A stretch of DNA of 64,000 nt from Chryseobacterium lactis (GTDB lineage: Bacteria; Bacteroidota; Bacteroidia; Flavobacteriales; Weeksellaceae). Below are positions 35,719-44,202 of the stretch, one piece after another. The first letter of the stretch is position 1. Each line of letters starts with the position of its first letter. The stretch spans positions 5,394,001 to 5,458,000 of the forward strand of contig NZ_CP033924.1 of the NCBI RefSeq assembly GCF_003815875.1, written 5' to 3'. The position numbers were made by a program, and so were the translations under genes. A model generated the notes under the pieces. The model worked only from the letters and a program-made list of their open reading frames with translations. It was not told the origin of the DNA and did not search any database.

Positions 35719-36500
35719 TATTGTATAAGTATATAAATGATTATTAATAGAATGGCAGAGCAGGTAAACAGAAATGACCTCAATAACGGCTGGTATTTGT
35801 TCCACACCGTTATTCCTGATGAGGAGGTGATCCCCAACACTTTATAGTGATCATCTTTTCTGATAAAAGATACTGCATTTTTAGAATCTGCATATCCTAC
35901 CAGGAGCATTTTTTGACCGTCTTTCAGAAGCGTTTCTGTGTATCTTTTGCTGTTGTTGCTGCTTATATTGGTTTCTCCCAACAGAACAAATTCAATTCCT
36001 TCCGGCTCCACTTCTATGATTCCTGTCTCATCTCTGATCTGAAAAGAATTGCATTGGGTTTCTCTGTGAACTGTTGTATAAGACTCTTTACCATCCGAAT
36101 CTCTGTCAATATCCTCAATGGTATAGTAATATCCGATGCATGTCTCATGATCTACAGGGGAAGATAAAGGCGTTTTCATGATGAGTGTCCCTTCAATCTC
36201 AACAAGCCCTTTGGCCAATGATTTTATTTTTGAAGTAGGAAGCGATGCCTGTAACCGTAAAAAGCGTTTAGCGGGAGTTGGCCTCATTACAGTAAAAAAA
36301 ATGAAAACAAAAAACACCAAAGGAAGGACAATTAATGCTTTTTCTGCATAGGCATCGTAGTTATTGGCTATTTCATAGGCATATTGATGAAAAGGCATTT
36401 TCTCTTTAAAAATTAGCCATAGAATAAAATAGAGGAAACAGAGCAGTATAATCCCTACGATAATATAGCCTGCAAATGACTTTTTTTTATTGTTCTCCAT
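35718..36500 (-). CDS. GIDE-like (MULAN/E3-ligase-related) membrane protein
   Basis: This 260-residue inner-membrane protein has membrane segments at about 10-30, 55-72 and 238-258. The central domain (about 80-235) matches the GIDE fold known from mitochondrial MULAN/MAPL and its prokaryotic relatives: SLAKGLVEIEGTLIMKTPLSSPVDHETC, cut here to LVEIEGTLIMKTPLSSPV, then GYYYTIEDIDRDSD and FQIRDETGIIEVEPEG. No RING finger is present, as in other bacterial members. It is translationally coupled to lemA by TAATG. The link between GIDE and LemA is a recurring pairing, but its process is unknown. Confidence 0.78.
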   Translation of the reverse strand: MENNKKKSFAGYIIVGIILLCFLYFILWLIFKEKMPFHQYAYEIANNYDAYAEKALIVLPLVFFVFIFFTVMRPTPAKRFLRLQASLPTSKIKSLAKGLVEIEGTLIMKTPLSSPVDHETCIGYYYTIEDIDRDSDGKESYTTVHRETQCNSFQIRDETGIIEVEPEGIEFVLLGETNISSNNSKRYTETLLKDGQKMLLVGYADSKNAVSFIRKDDHYKVLGITSSSGITVWNKYQPLLRSFLFTCSAILLIIIYILIQ

Positions 36501-36546
36501 TTTATTTTTTGTGATTCCCGGTTGTTGCTATTTCAAAAATACATTT

Positions 36547-36595
36547 TATTTTAAAAAGGCCGGCATTATTCTTTTTCGAATGATACCAGCCTTTT
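36547..36595 (-). terminator. Strong terminator closing the T6SS island operon
   Basis: An 18-bp stem (36578-36595 with 36554-36571) has two G-U pairs, one mismatch and a short loop. On the minus strand it is followed by T-rich sequence. It lies 20 bases after the stop codon of the last gene of the island. Confidence 0.88.
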
Positions 36596-36614
36596 ATAAT
36601 ATGTTTATTAAAAA

Positions 36615-37382
36615 TTAAATAATCTCAAAATCAGTTTTCCCTTTCGGGATATAGAAAGTAATATCCAGCATCAGTTCTTCTCCGGTTTTGGGATCCAGCA
36701 GATACAATGCGGCATCTCCGTTGAGTCTTTTTAAAACAGCTACCTTGTTATCTGCATACTGCATCATTATGGCATCAGCAGGAAGTGGCTGAACTTTCAT
36801 TCCTTCGAATTCTTTGAGTAATTCTTTAAATCTGCCTTCAGATTCCTGACCGGATAAATACATGGATTGAGCCATATTCCCTTCTCTTCCGGCAATAAGT
36901 CGTTTATACTCATCATATTTTCCGTCCTGAATGAGCTTAATAATTTTATCATAGACCAGTTTCAGTTTTTCTCTGCAATCTTTAACGTCTTTAAGATCGG
37001 TTCCGTTCTGCCATGCATTCAACGTGTATGGAACCTCAGCCTCAAATGAACTTTCATACCGGATAACGGGAAGTTTTTTATCTTCTACAGGTTTAGACTG
37101 ATATTCTCCAAATTGTTTATCAAATACAAAATTATTGACAACATCAAAAAGTTTTATATTGAATCGAAGTTCCGCTTGCTGATCTATTTCCGTTTGCCCT
37201 ACTACAGGCAAAATAGAAGCTGTAATCTTTTGTTTTCCTTTTTCCAGAATAGCATAATTGATCGGAACCATTGTTGAAACCTGGTGGGTAGCATTCATAT
37301 GGATAACCGGATAATCGTTGATTCTGATTTCAAACATACATGCTGACGCACTGAAGTCAATTACATAATAAGGCTGCTGCAT
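36615..37382 (-). CDS. Unknown protein at the end of the T6SS island
   Basis: I recognise no family. The protein has 255 residues, no signal peptide and no membrane segment. The N-terminal half looks beta-rich (CMFEIRINDYPVIHMN). The C-terminal half (about 125-255) includes a helical region KLKLVYDKIIKLIQDGKYDEYKRL and a final beta-rich part, LYLLDPKTGEELML. It lies 59 bp after the lipoprotein at 37442 and before a strong terminator, so it is probably the last gene of the vgrG operon. An accessory or immunity role is possible but not shown. Confidence 0.65.
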   Translation of the reverse strand: MQQPYYVIDFSASACMFEIRINDYPVIHMNATHQVSTMVPINYAILEKGKQKITASILPVVGQTEIDQQAELRFNIKLFDVVNNFVFDKQFGEYQSKPVEDKKLPVIRYESSFEAEVPYTLNAWQNGTDLKDVKDCREKLKLVYDKIIKLIQDGKYDEYKRLIAGREGNMAQSMYLSGQESEGRFKELLKEFEGMKVQPLPADAIMMQYADNKVAVLKRLNGDAALYLLDPKTGEELMLDITFYIPKGKTDFEII

Positions 37383-37441
37383 AGGGAGTTTTAATAGGTT
37401 TTTCTAAACTATTTTTTAATTTGAATACGATATTATTTTAA

Positions 37442-38170
37442 CTAAGAAATTTTGTCAAGATCCGGATATCCGGCTCCTTTCAACAAATCTTTCCATTCTT
37501 TATCTTTAAAAACAAAAAGATTGCATCTGTATTCATCGGGTTTATTATCTATCTGGGTTTCACAGTAGTAATAAATCAACCCATTTTCTTTCCAGATGGC
37601 GACTTCCTGTTTGAATTTATTGGGTGTCTGGATAATCTCATTGTCTTTAACTTCAGACTCTAAGCTTTCATGAATAGTAGTAAAAACGGGCTTTTGAAAG
37701 GTTTGGTTTAAATTTTCAAAGAGTGCCTTATTTTCTTTTTCAGTATAAATATCCAGCTGATACATCCCTAATTCGTCTTCTTTTTCATTGGCCAGTGGAC
37801 CTATTTCCTGATCCACCTTACCGAAATGCAACAAGACTTTATTGGTATTTTTACTGTTTTTCCCGTCTAAACTTATTCCGTTAAAATGTAACATTTTTTC
37901 TGAAGTGAAGGCCAACCTTTCGTTTCCGATCAGAGTCACATCATCGCAATGAACAGTATCTTTTGTCGTAATGCCTCCTGATTTTAAAATATCATTAATA
38001 TTTTGTCCTACTTTAAGAGAAGCGAGATTAAAAGGTCCGGTCTGGGTATCGTTTCGGGACTCCATCTGAGATTCACCTTTTTTCTTTTCCTGCTGGTTAC
38101 ATGATCCAAGTCCCATACAGATGATTGGTATTAATACGTATTTCAAATTTTTCATATTCTTATTGTTCAT
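37442..38170 (-). CDS. Small lipoprotein, candidate T6SS immunity or accessory protein
   Basis: This 242-residue lipoprotein (lipobox GLGSC, Cys24) belongs to no family I know. It has a phrase FNLASLKVGQNINDIL that echoes LSDLKVGIINESVI in the neighbour upstream, so the two may be distant paralogues. Its start overlaps the stop of that neighbour by 11 bp, indicating translational coupling. Position, after the large OmpA-domain protein in the vgrG operon and in the periplasm, fits an immunity lipoprotein for an envelope-acting effector. That is an inference. Confidence 0.7.
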   Translation of the reverse strand: MNNKNMKNLKYVLIPIICMGLGSCNQQEKKKGESQMESRNDTQTGPFNLASLKVGQNINDILKSGGITTKDTVHCDDVTLIGNERLAFTSEKMLHFNGISLDGKNSKNTNKVLLHFGKVDQEIGPLANEKEDELGMYQLDIYTEKENKALFENLNQTFQKPVFTTIHESLESEVKDNEIIQTPNKFKQEVAIWKENGLIYYYCETQIDNKPDEYRCNLFVFKDKEWKDLLKGAGYPDLDKIS

Positions 38171-38765
38171 GGCTGGTTATAAAGCTTTGTAAAACAGTTT
38201 CCCTATCTTCCATATTTCCGTAATGTATTCCTGATTTCACAAAATACAGATTGGTTTCAAAACCTTTCATTTCTTTCTGATCGGTAGCCAATTTGTTGCT
38301 GACCTGTTCTAATAAAATATCAAAACCATCTTTAGTATTTTTCCAGTAATATCCGGAATAAGGCCAGGCATCAGTAGCCAGAGAGATGACTTTTGGTTCG
38401 CCATACTTTTTCTTAAGAGCCATCATCAAAACATCACTTTCCTTGACATTTTTGGTAACGATATAATATCCCTGAAGCAGATTGTCATTTTGATTGTTGA
38501 CTAAAAACCCGATCTCACTTTTCAGAAACTTTTTTTCTTTAGGGTAATCCACTAAAAAACGGATGTCCCCATATTGATACTGATCAACTTTATAGGTGTT
38601 GTAATATGGATATCCGGTGGTCTGTTCAAGATCAATTTGCCTGGTTGCATTTTTAATGACCGACTCATTAATGATTCCCACTTTCAGATCAGACAAGTCC
38701 GTTTTTGATTGGGAAATGCAGCTATTACATAACATTATTGTGCTTATCAGTATTATCTTTTTCAT
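38160..38765 (-). CDS. Small lipoprotein-like protein downstream of the OmpA-domain protein
   Basis: This 201-residue protein has a short lipoprotein-type signal with Cys at residue 13 or 16 (IMLCNSCISQ). No family is recognised. It has beta-rich stretches (YQYGDIRFLVDYPKEKKFLK, cut here to YQYGDIRFLVDYPKE). It begins one base after the stop of the 931-residue protein, so the two are tightly coupled, which fits an effector/immunity or partner relation. It shares a weak LKVG phrase with the next lipoprotein. Function unknown. Confidence 0.7.
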   Translation of the reverse strand: MKKIILISTIMLCNSCISQSKTDLSDLKVGIINESVIKNATRQIDLEQTTGYPYYNTYKVDQYQYGDIRFLVDYPKEKKFLKSEIGFLVNNQNDNLLQGYYIVTKNVKESDVLMMALKKKYGEPKVISLATDAWPYSGYYWKNTKDGFDILLEQVSNKLATDQKEMKGFETNLYFVKSGIHYGNMEDRETVLQSFITSHEQ

Positions 38766-38766
38766 A

Positions 38767-41562
38767 TTATCCTTCTTGAATGAATGGTATCTGTGCAGAT
38801 ATACCTGTATATTTTTCCAGTTTTTTAATCACATCAAATTCGGGAAGTATCTCATAGGTTTTATCAAAGTCAACCAGATCTATTTTTCTGTCACTTTTCA
38901 AAATTCCTTTTTTGATATACAATCCGACACTGGCTTTTACGACAACCGTGGCTATCAAACCGTCGAATTTCACTTCCGGTCTGTAATATAAGGTTTTTTG
39001 CGTACTACTTTTCTGATCATAGACTAAACTCTGGCCAAATGTAGCAGAGGCTTTTCCGGTAGCTTTCAGCTTTCCTTCAGCATAGGCTTCTGCAATAATG
39101 ACAACGAATTTTGCCTTTACTTCAATACCTGCATCCAATTCAATACCAATTTTGGTTGTTAACTTCCCGTCTCCTCCGCCTGCATCGGAATTGGTATTAA
39201 AATTCAGTTTGGTCTGCCCTGAAATTTTTCCGAAAACTTTTAAATCCATGTACATATTTAAAGTAATCGGATGATCATCATCGGCCAGCCATGCTCTCAC
39301 CTCGTTCAGAACCTGCTTGGCTGCAAGATTGGCTGTTCCTCCACTCACCACTCCTACTCCGGCCTGTATCAACATGTCCAGAAGATCTACTGTGATATCG
39401 ATACCAATAATAGGATCTGCTTTAAAATATAATTCCATGGCGGTTCCAATGGTTGGAAGCGGCTTTCTATTTTTTTGTCCTCTTTCCAATTGCCATTCTC
39501 CGCCGAAGCAGAAATTGGGTGGTTTCATTTCTATGGTTAAAGGAAGTTTGCTGGTAAAACTATTCTTTCTGATCTTTCCTTTGGTCTGGTCTGTTACACC
39601 TTTTGAAAACTCTTTCAATGAGCTGAATACCTTGTAAAACCATTTAATTTTATCTTCGAACTTAAAAGTGGCATCAAAATGACCGTTATATTTATCATTG
39701 CCCACTCTGTCCCAATTGGCTTCCATGGTTACTCCAAAATCTACAGCCGTATTCTTATTGCTTTTTTCATTTCCAATTTTTCCGGCTTTGCTTTGCATCT
39801 CCTGGTGTTTTTTCGGAGTCAGGTTTTGCCATTTAACACTCAGTTCATTGCTTAAATTCAGAAAGAAATGAAAATCCCATTTGATATCGGGAAAAACGTT
39901 GATTAAAGCTGTTGTTTTGCTTGTATTGCTATAAAATCTACAGCTGTGAGCATGCAAATGAATTTTGTTTGGGGTTGTCCATTCCGGCCAGATATACTGT
40001 AACGGAAGCGCATTGAATCTGGATAAATCGGAATATACCTGATAATTAAAAGATGGTGGAGCAAATTTTCTTTCTTTATCTCCCGCATCAATGACCTGAC
40101 CTATATCCACCAGTCTTATTTCCCTGGCATGAAGTGCCTTATTTCTGAAACAGGCCTTAGTGTCAAAGTCTGTCACTTCAATGGTAACATTTCTTTTGGT
40201 AGTAGCAGTGGGACCTATGGTGTGGTAAATGATCGTATTGGCATCGTGTGGGAAATAATCAAAATAAATATCTACCCTACGGTTGTTCTTGTAGTCTTTT
40301 TCGTCTTTATATTTAATGTTATCAGCTCCTTTTTTATCATCGGTGGCATTTACTTCTCCTTTTCCCAGTGATTTGATTCGCTTGGGATCTAATCCGCCGT
40401 CTGTAAAGAATTTCTTTACAATGTCAGATCTTTTTTGGGATAAGGTTTTATTGTACTCCATTTTACCGATTACACAGGCATATCCGTCTACAGTAATTGT
40501 GGAATGCTGGTGTTCTAATAAAAAACGAAGGATATTATTCAATTTTGTTTCTCCATCACCTTCAATAATTGCAGAGTTGAATTCGTAGAAGATGGTAGAA
40601 TGGATTGTTTCCTTTGCAGCCGTATTTTTAACTCCTTTTCCGTTATCGAAAATGGTAATGGGTGTTTTCACCTCCCCTTTTTTATCAAAAGTGATATCGG
40701 TGATATTGATCATTTCAAATTTACATGGCTCATATCTTTCGATATTTTTATCCGGCATGTACACTTTGGTAGGCACTACATTCTGAGGTTGCTTGGGAGC
40801 CTGAGCCACCAGCTCATTCCTTATTCTTAAAAAACGGGCATGGATGTCATCATTGTTGTCATCTACAATGTATTTTCCTGATTTGGTATCTTTTACTTTT
40901 ACATATAATTCCTCAATGTTCTTGATGTCTTTGATGGTGCTTTTCCATTGAGACGTATTCTGAACCATCAGGTTAATTTCCCCGTCATTTACTTCTACAT
41001 CATCTATGGTTCTTAATAAAAGATCATCCTTTGATCCGCCGCCATATCTTATTCTTCTGTAGATTTCTACCCTAAGATCTTTTTTACCATTTAATCCTTC
41101 GGTACCTAAATAAAGATAAATAATATGGCCGTAGCTGAAATAGAAATCTTTTCTTACATCCGGTCCTCCTTCCTTTGCACTCCATCTGGAATCTACAATT
41201 CTGGGTGGGCAAAATCCGAAGATATACTTTCCTACTTTGTTTATGGTATCCGGTTTACCTCCTAAACTTGCTTCCACATAGTAGGAAAGAATTCCACATT
41301 CTTTTTTGGTGAACTTATATTCAAACACATAGCCTGCCGGTCTTCTCAACTGCTCTATGACTGTTTTTCTTGAAGATTTCTGCCTGATCCATACAACTTC
41401 TTTTTTCTTATCGGCCTCCGGAGTTCCGGGATACCATTCAGAAACGGTAAAGCGTATGGGCTTTCCTGGCTCTACCCCAATGAAATCCCCACTATTGACT
41501 ATAATTTTTGCATTGTCTGCTCTTGGAGCAATATCTATTTTCTTTATTCCTTTGTTTGCCAT
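38767..41562 (-). CDS. Large T6SS-associated protein with a central OmpA-like domain
   Basis: This 931-residue protein has no signal peptide. Residues 1-320 include beta-sandwich-like modules at about 15-120 (FIGVEPGKPIRFTVSEWY, cut to FIGVEPGKPIRFTVSE). Residues about 321-437 form an OmpA-like peptidoglycan-binding domain: IFYEFNSAIIEG, ITVDGYACVIG, NKTLSQKRSDIVKKFF and NNRRVDIYF. The remainder (about 440-931) is unknown and includes an amphipathic stretch VGVVSGGTANLAAKQVL and Gly-rich beta segments. It follows the DUF4280 PAAR-like gene by 11 bp. A cargo effector docked on the tip and binding target peptidoglycan is a fair inference, but no toxin active site is visible. Confidence 0.8.
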   Translation of the reverse strand: MANKGIKKIDIAPRADNAKIIVNSGDFIGVEPGKPIRFTVSEWYPGTPEADKKKEVVWIRQKSSRKTVIEQLRRPAGYVFEYKFTKKECGILSYYVEASLGGKPDTINKVGKYIFGFCPPRIVDSRWSAKEGGPDVRKDFYFSYGHIIYLYLGTEGLNGKKDLRVEIYRRIRYGGGSKDDLLLRTIDDVEVNDGEINLMVQNTSQWKSTIKDIKNIEELYVKVKDTKSGKYIVDDNNDDIHARFLRIRNELVAQAPKQPQNVVPTKVYMPDKNIERYEPCKFEMINITDITFDKKGEVKTPITIFDNGKGVKNTAAKETIHSTIFYEFNSAIIEGDGETKLNNILRFLLEHQHSTITVDGYACVIGKMEYNKTLSQKRSDIVKKFFTDGGLDPKRIKSLGKGEVNATDDKKGADNIKYKDEKDYKNNRRVDIYFDYFPHDANTIIYHTIGPTATTKRNVTIEVTDFDTKACFRNKALHAREIRLVDIGQVIDAGDKERKFAPPSFNYQVYSDLSRFNALPLQYIWPEWTTPNKIHLHAHSCRFYSNTSKTTALINVFPDIKWDFHFFLNLSNELSVKWQNLTPKKHQEMQSKAGKIGNEKSNKNTAVDFGVTMEANWDRVGNDKYNGHFDATFKFEDKIKWFYKVFSSLKEFSKGVTDQTKGKIRKNSFTSKLPLTIEMKPPNFCFGGEWQLERGQKNRKPLPTIGTAMELYFKADPIIGIDITVDLLDMLIQAGVGVVSGGTANLAAKQVLNEVRAWLADDDHPITLNMYMDLKVFGKISGQTKLNFNTNSDAGGGDGKLTTKIGIELDAGIEVKAKFVVIIAEAYAEGKLKATGKASATFGQSLVYDQKSSTQKTLYYRPEVKFDGLIATVVVKASVGLYIKKGILKSDRKIDLVDFDKTYEILPEFDVIKKLEKYTGISAQIPFIQEG

Positions 41563-41573
41563 ACAATCATAGT

Positions 41574-42062
41574 TTAAAAATCATCTGATGGATCGTCTTC
41601 GTTTTTCTCTTCTTTACGCATTTCTTCAGCGTCCACCAAAGGATTGATCTGCTGCTGCACATCAGGATTGGCATTTTTGAAATTCTGCTGGCTGGCTTCT
41701 GCTCTTTGGCCGTGATCTATAATTTCAATACAAGGTGTACCGGCAACGGCACAAATTGCTTTGCTATTTTCCACAATGATAAATCCACCATTGCTTAACT
41801 GAACTTTATCATAAAAGTCCGTCCATTCTGTAACCATGATTTTACAAGGAGGTGGCGGACCTCCGTTTTTTGTACAGTTACCGAACGTATTTTTTTCAAA
41901 TGTGGCACCTCCTATTTCTTTCGTGGTAACGATCAGTTTTTTGGAAGCGTCTTTATCATTGGCATATTCTTTCTGATGAGTCAATACTTTGAGTTTATCC
42001 GGAGCTTGTCCGAACTGGCATTTGCACATCGCGCCTTGTACTACAATATGTTTTTCTGCCAT
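41574..42062 (-). CDS. DUF4280 PAAR-like spike-tip protein
   Basis: This 162-residue protein of the DUF4280 family is the PAAR-like cap used by Bacteroidota T6SS. It shows the family's beginning MAEKHIVVQGAMCKCQFG, then KIMVTEWTDFYDKV and the ending AICAVAGTPCIEIIDHGQ. Several Cys and His residues (Cys13, Cys15, Cys63, Cys73) could bind metal at the tip. The last 40 residues are an acidic, Gln-rich tail. It would sharpen the VgrG trimer and carry the large protein encoded 11 bp downstream. It starts 2 bp after the preceding stop. Confidence 0.9.
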   Translation of the reverse strand: MAEKHIVVQGAMCKCQFGQAPDKLKVLTHQKEYANDKDASKKLIVTTKEIGGATFEKNTFGNCTKNGGPPPPCKIMVTEWTDFYDKVQLSNGGFIIVENSKAICAVAGTPCIEIIDHGQRAEASQQNFKNANPDVQQQINPLVDAEEMRKEEKNEDDPSDDF

Positions 42063-42064
42063 GG

Positions 42065-43108
42065 TTAGAATTCTTTATTTGAAATAACAAGTCTGGTTAA
42101 ATATCCATTTCCAAATTCAAGACGAACAAAACTGGTGCTGATCTTGAAAGTAACTACTGTAAGTGCTTTTGATGAGCTTTCATCCGTATCTACCGTTGTT
42201 TGGTAAAGCTGGGCATTATACCTTGCAAATTTTGTTTTGCATTCCGTGGGCGAACTATCATTGAATACAAGGCCGTACGGTAAGCCAGAAACTTTTTGAT
42301 CACCATAATACTGCAGGGCATAATATTCTTTTCCGTCATTCATCTGAGTATAAATCATATTAAAATCATCAAAATCCCAACTGGAATATTTTCCTTTTTT
42401 ACAATCCTCGCATTCCTGTTCGCTGGACTGTATCTGTAAAAGCTTGGTAAATTTTTCTGATATTGTAGGCAGAGAAATAAATTCTTTTTTACTAAATAAG
42501 CTTTGTAATTTTTTCGAGGTCACCTTTTCTACTGAATTTCTTGTTTCAAAATCAGTAACCTGAGCTGTTGCCATAGCTTCTGCCGCCGCAGCATCAGTTG
42601 CACCTATAGCCGCCGCTAAAGCTTCGGACACCTTTGGTTCCTTATAATTTAAAAGAAATTCTTTAATTTCCTGCTCTACTTTCCCTGTAGATTGTGTCTG
42701 TTTTACATCAACATCTTTTTTTGACCAGCGATCCGGAGTAACCGTTTGAAGAAAAATACTGACTTTCGTACTTTTCTTTGATATTTTTTTCATGGTTACA
42801 TTCCATACTGCTTGCTGGATAAACTGCTTGGATTGTGCTCCGTTCTTCAATGCCAGTTTCAGATAAGGATTTTTGTAACCTGCATCATATTTTAAATTAT
42901 AGAGATCAACAGTCGTTGAGAAATTATCATCAGATGCTGCCGCTGCTTTAGCTTCATCTTTTGTAAATTCATTACTGAAATAAAATACTGCATTCTGTAA
43001 TGTTTCAATACTTTTAGGTATGGTAAATTCCGTTTTCTGCCCAAAATACAGGCTAAAACATACTATAAACAGCAATGTGAGAATTTTATGATTTAATTTA
43101 ATTTTCAT
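42065..43108 (-). CDS. Secreted or periplasmic protein in the T6SS island, unknown function
   Basis: This 347-residue protein has a signal peptide (1-23, SLYFGQ). It belongs to no family I recognise. The middle (about 175-205) is very Ala-rich (ALAAAIGATDAAAAEAMATAQ, cut here to AAIGATDAAAAEAMA), and a CxxC pair (CEDC) lies at about residue 230. The gene sits between the LysM protein (14 bp) and DUF4280 (2 bp), so it is part of the spike operon. An envelope-located protein in an otherwise cytosolic assembly set may be immunity or target-facing. Not proven. Confidence 0.7.
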   Translation of the reverse strand: MKIKLNHKILTLLFIVCFSLYFGQKTEFTIPKSIETLQNAVFYFSNEFTKDEAKAAAASDDNFSTTVDLYNLKYDAGYKNPYLKLALKNGAQSKQFIQQAVWNVTMKKISKKSTKVSIFLQTVTPDRWSKKDVDVKQTQSTGKVEQEIKEFLLNYKEPKVSEALAAAIGATDAAAAEAMATAQVTDFETRNSVEKVTSKKLQSLFSKKEFISLPTISEKFTKLLQIQSSEQECEDCKKGKYSSWDFDDFNMIYTQMNDGKEYYALQYYGDQKVSGLPYGLVFNDSSPTECKTKFARYNAQLYQTTVDTDESSSKALTVVTFKISTSFVRLEFGNGYLTRLVISNKEF

Positions 43109-43122
43109 TTATTTTGTTTTTT

Positions 43123-44163
43123 TTATTCTGATACTGTCGCAATAGACACAGATATCTTCTTTTCTTCTCTTAATCTGATACTGCTTTCCAGATACATTGA
43201 TTCCGGAAAGATTGCATTCCCGTCAAGGTAATAGCGGATTCTGAATTCACCGTTATGGTTTATGACAGGATCATCGTCAATAATCATAGAGAAGGGTGCA
43301 CCGTTCATAAAATCAGATACAGACCTTTCATCATGGAGTTTTCCTGTTCCATCAATCCGGATCAGGTTATGATCATCTTTCAGCGGATCAAGCTGGAGTT
43401 TTATTTTATAATTCGGTTCTATCGGATTATCGATGATCGGGAAGCTTTCATTTTCTTCTGTGCTAAAATTCTTCCCAAATTTTTGATAAATTCCGTAGAA
43501 TAATGTCCTAAGGAAATAATCATTTTTAAGATAGAGGTTAAGTGTTTCTGGAGCCTTCAATACTTTTTCAATCTGCCGGCAGTACCGATCTACGGTCTCT
43601 CCGTCAAATTCTTTATATACCTCTTCTTTTACTGCCGCCCATCTTTCTTTAAACACAGAAAGGTTCTCCACTGTTTTAAATTTCCCCTGCTCATCTGTAC
43701 TGATTTGTAAGGGATACAAAACTTTAGAAGTCTGGTAAGCGAGCATATCGGCTATTTCATTCACTTCTTCTTGATTCAGATAAAGTTTGGAGATTCTGTC
43801 TATCTCGAAATAGTGAAGTCCATTTTCACTTCTGATCCAACGAACTGAAACTTCATATTTCAATTCATTGTGATGGTCACCATTTTCGATATTGATTACC
43901 ACCCCATATTTTCTGTCTATTTTTGAAGGGTTAAAAATCAGGCTGTTCGCACGACCCAACAGTACTTTTTTATTTTGATCAACGACTGCGGCTCTCGGAA
44001 TAAAAATCTCCTTCTGCGCGGTCAGTTCAATCAAAATCATATCCCGAACACTGCAAAGGTTATTATGAAATAACTTCAAAGCATCTTTATCTAATCCATA
44101 AAGTGCAGCAATGCTCTTTAAAGTATCATTTTTCTGAACGGTATGTATATTGAATTTTTGCAT
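43123..44163 (-). CDS. LysM-domain protein of the T6SS island
   Basis: This 346-residue protein lacks a signal peptide and begins with a LysM-like module (about 4-55): FNIHTVQKNDTLKSIAALYGLDKDALKLFHN, cut here to NDTLKSIAALYGLDKDALKL. LysM domains in phage-like machines act at baseplates and spikes (gp53 type), so it may load the tip or effector onto VgrG. The remaining 290 residues are beta-rich and of unknown fold. It lies between the phospholipase-type effector (39 bp upstream) and the secreted protein (14 bp downstream). Confidence 0.78.
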   Translation of the reverse strand: MQKFNIHTVQKNDTLKSIAALYGLDKDALKLFHNNLCSVRDMILIELTAQKEIFIPRAAVVDQNKKVLLGRANSLIFNPSKIDRKYGVVINIENGDHHNELKYEVSVRWIRSENGLHYFEIDRISKLYLNQEEVNEIADMLAYQTSKVLYPLQISTDEQGKFKTVENLSVFKERWAAVKEEVYKEFDGETVDRYCRQIEKVLKAPETLNLYLKNDYFLRTLFYGIYQKFGKNFSTEENESFPIIDNPIEPNYKIKLQLDPLKDDHNLIRIDGTGKLHDERSVSDFMNGAPFSMIIDDDPVINHNGEFRIRYYLDGNAIFPESMYLESSIRLREEKKISVSIATVSE

Positions 44164-44202
44164 GATAATCCTGCTTCAAAAATGTCGTAACGACACTATT
44201 TC

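Noticed and set aside
38767..41562. Simple OmpA outer-membrane porin
   Set aside because: There is no signal peptide, the OmpA-like domain is central and not terminal, and the gene lies between T6SS parts.
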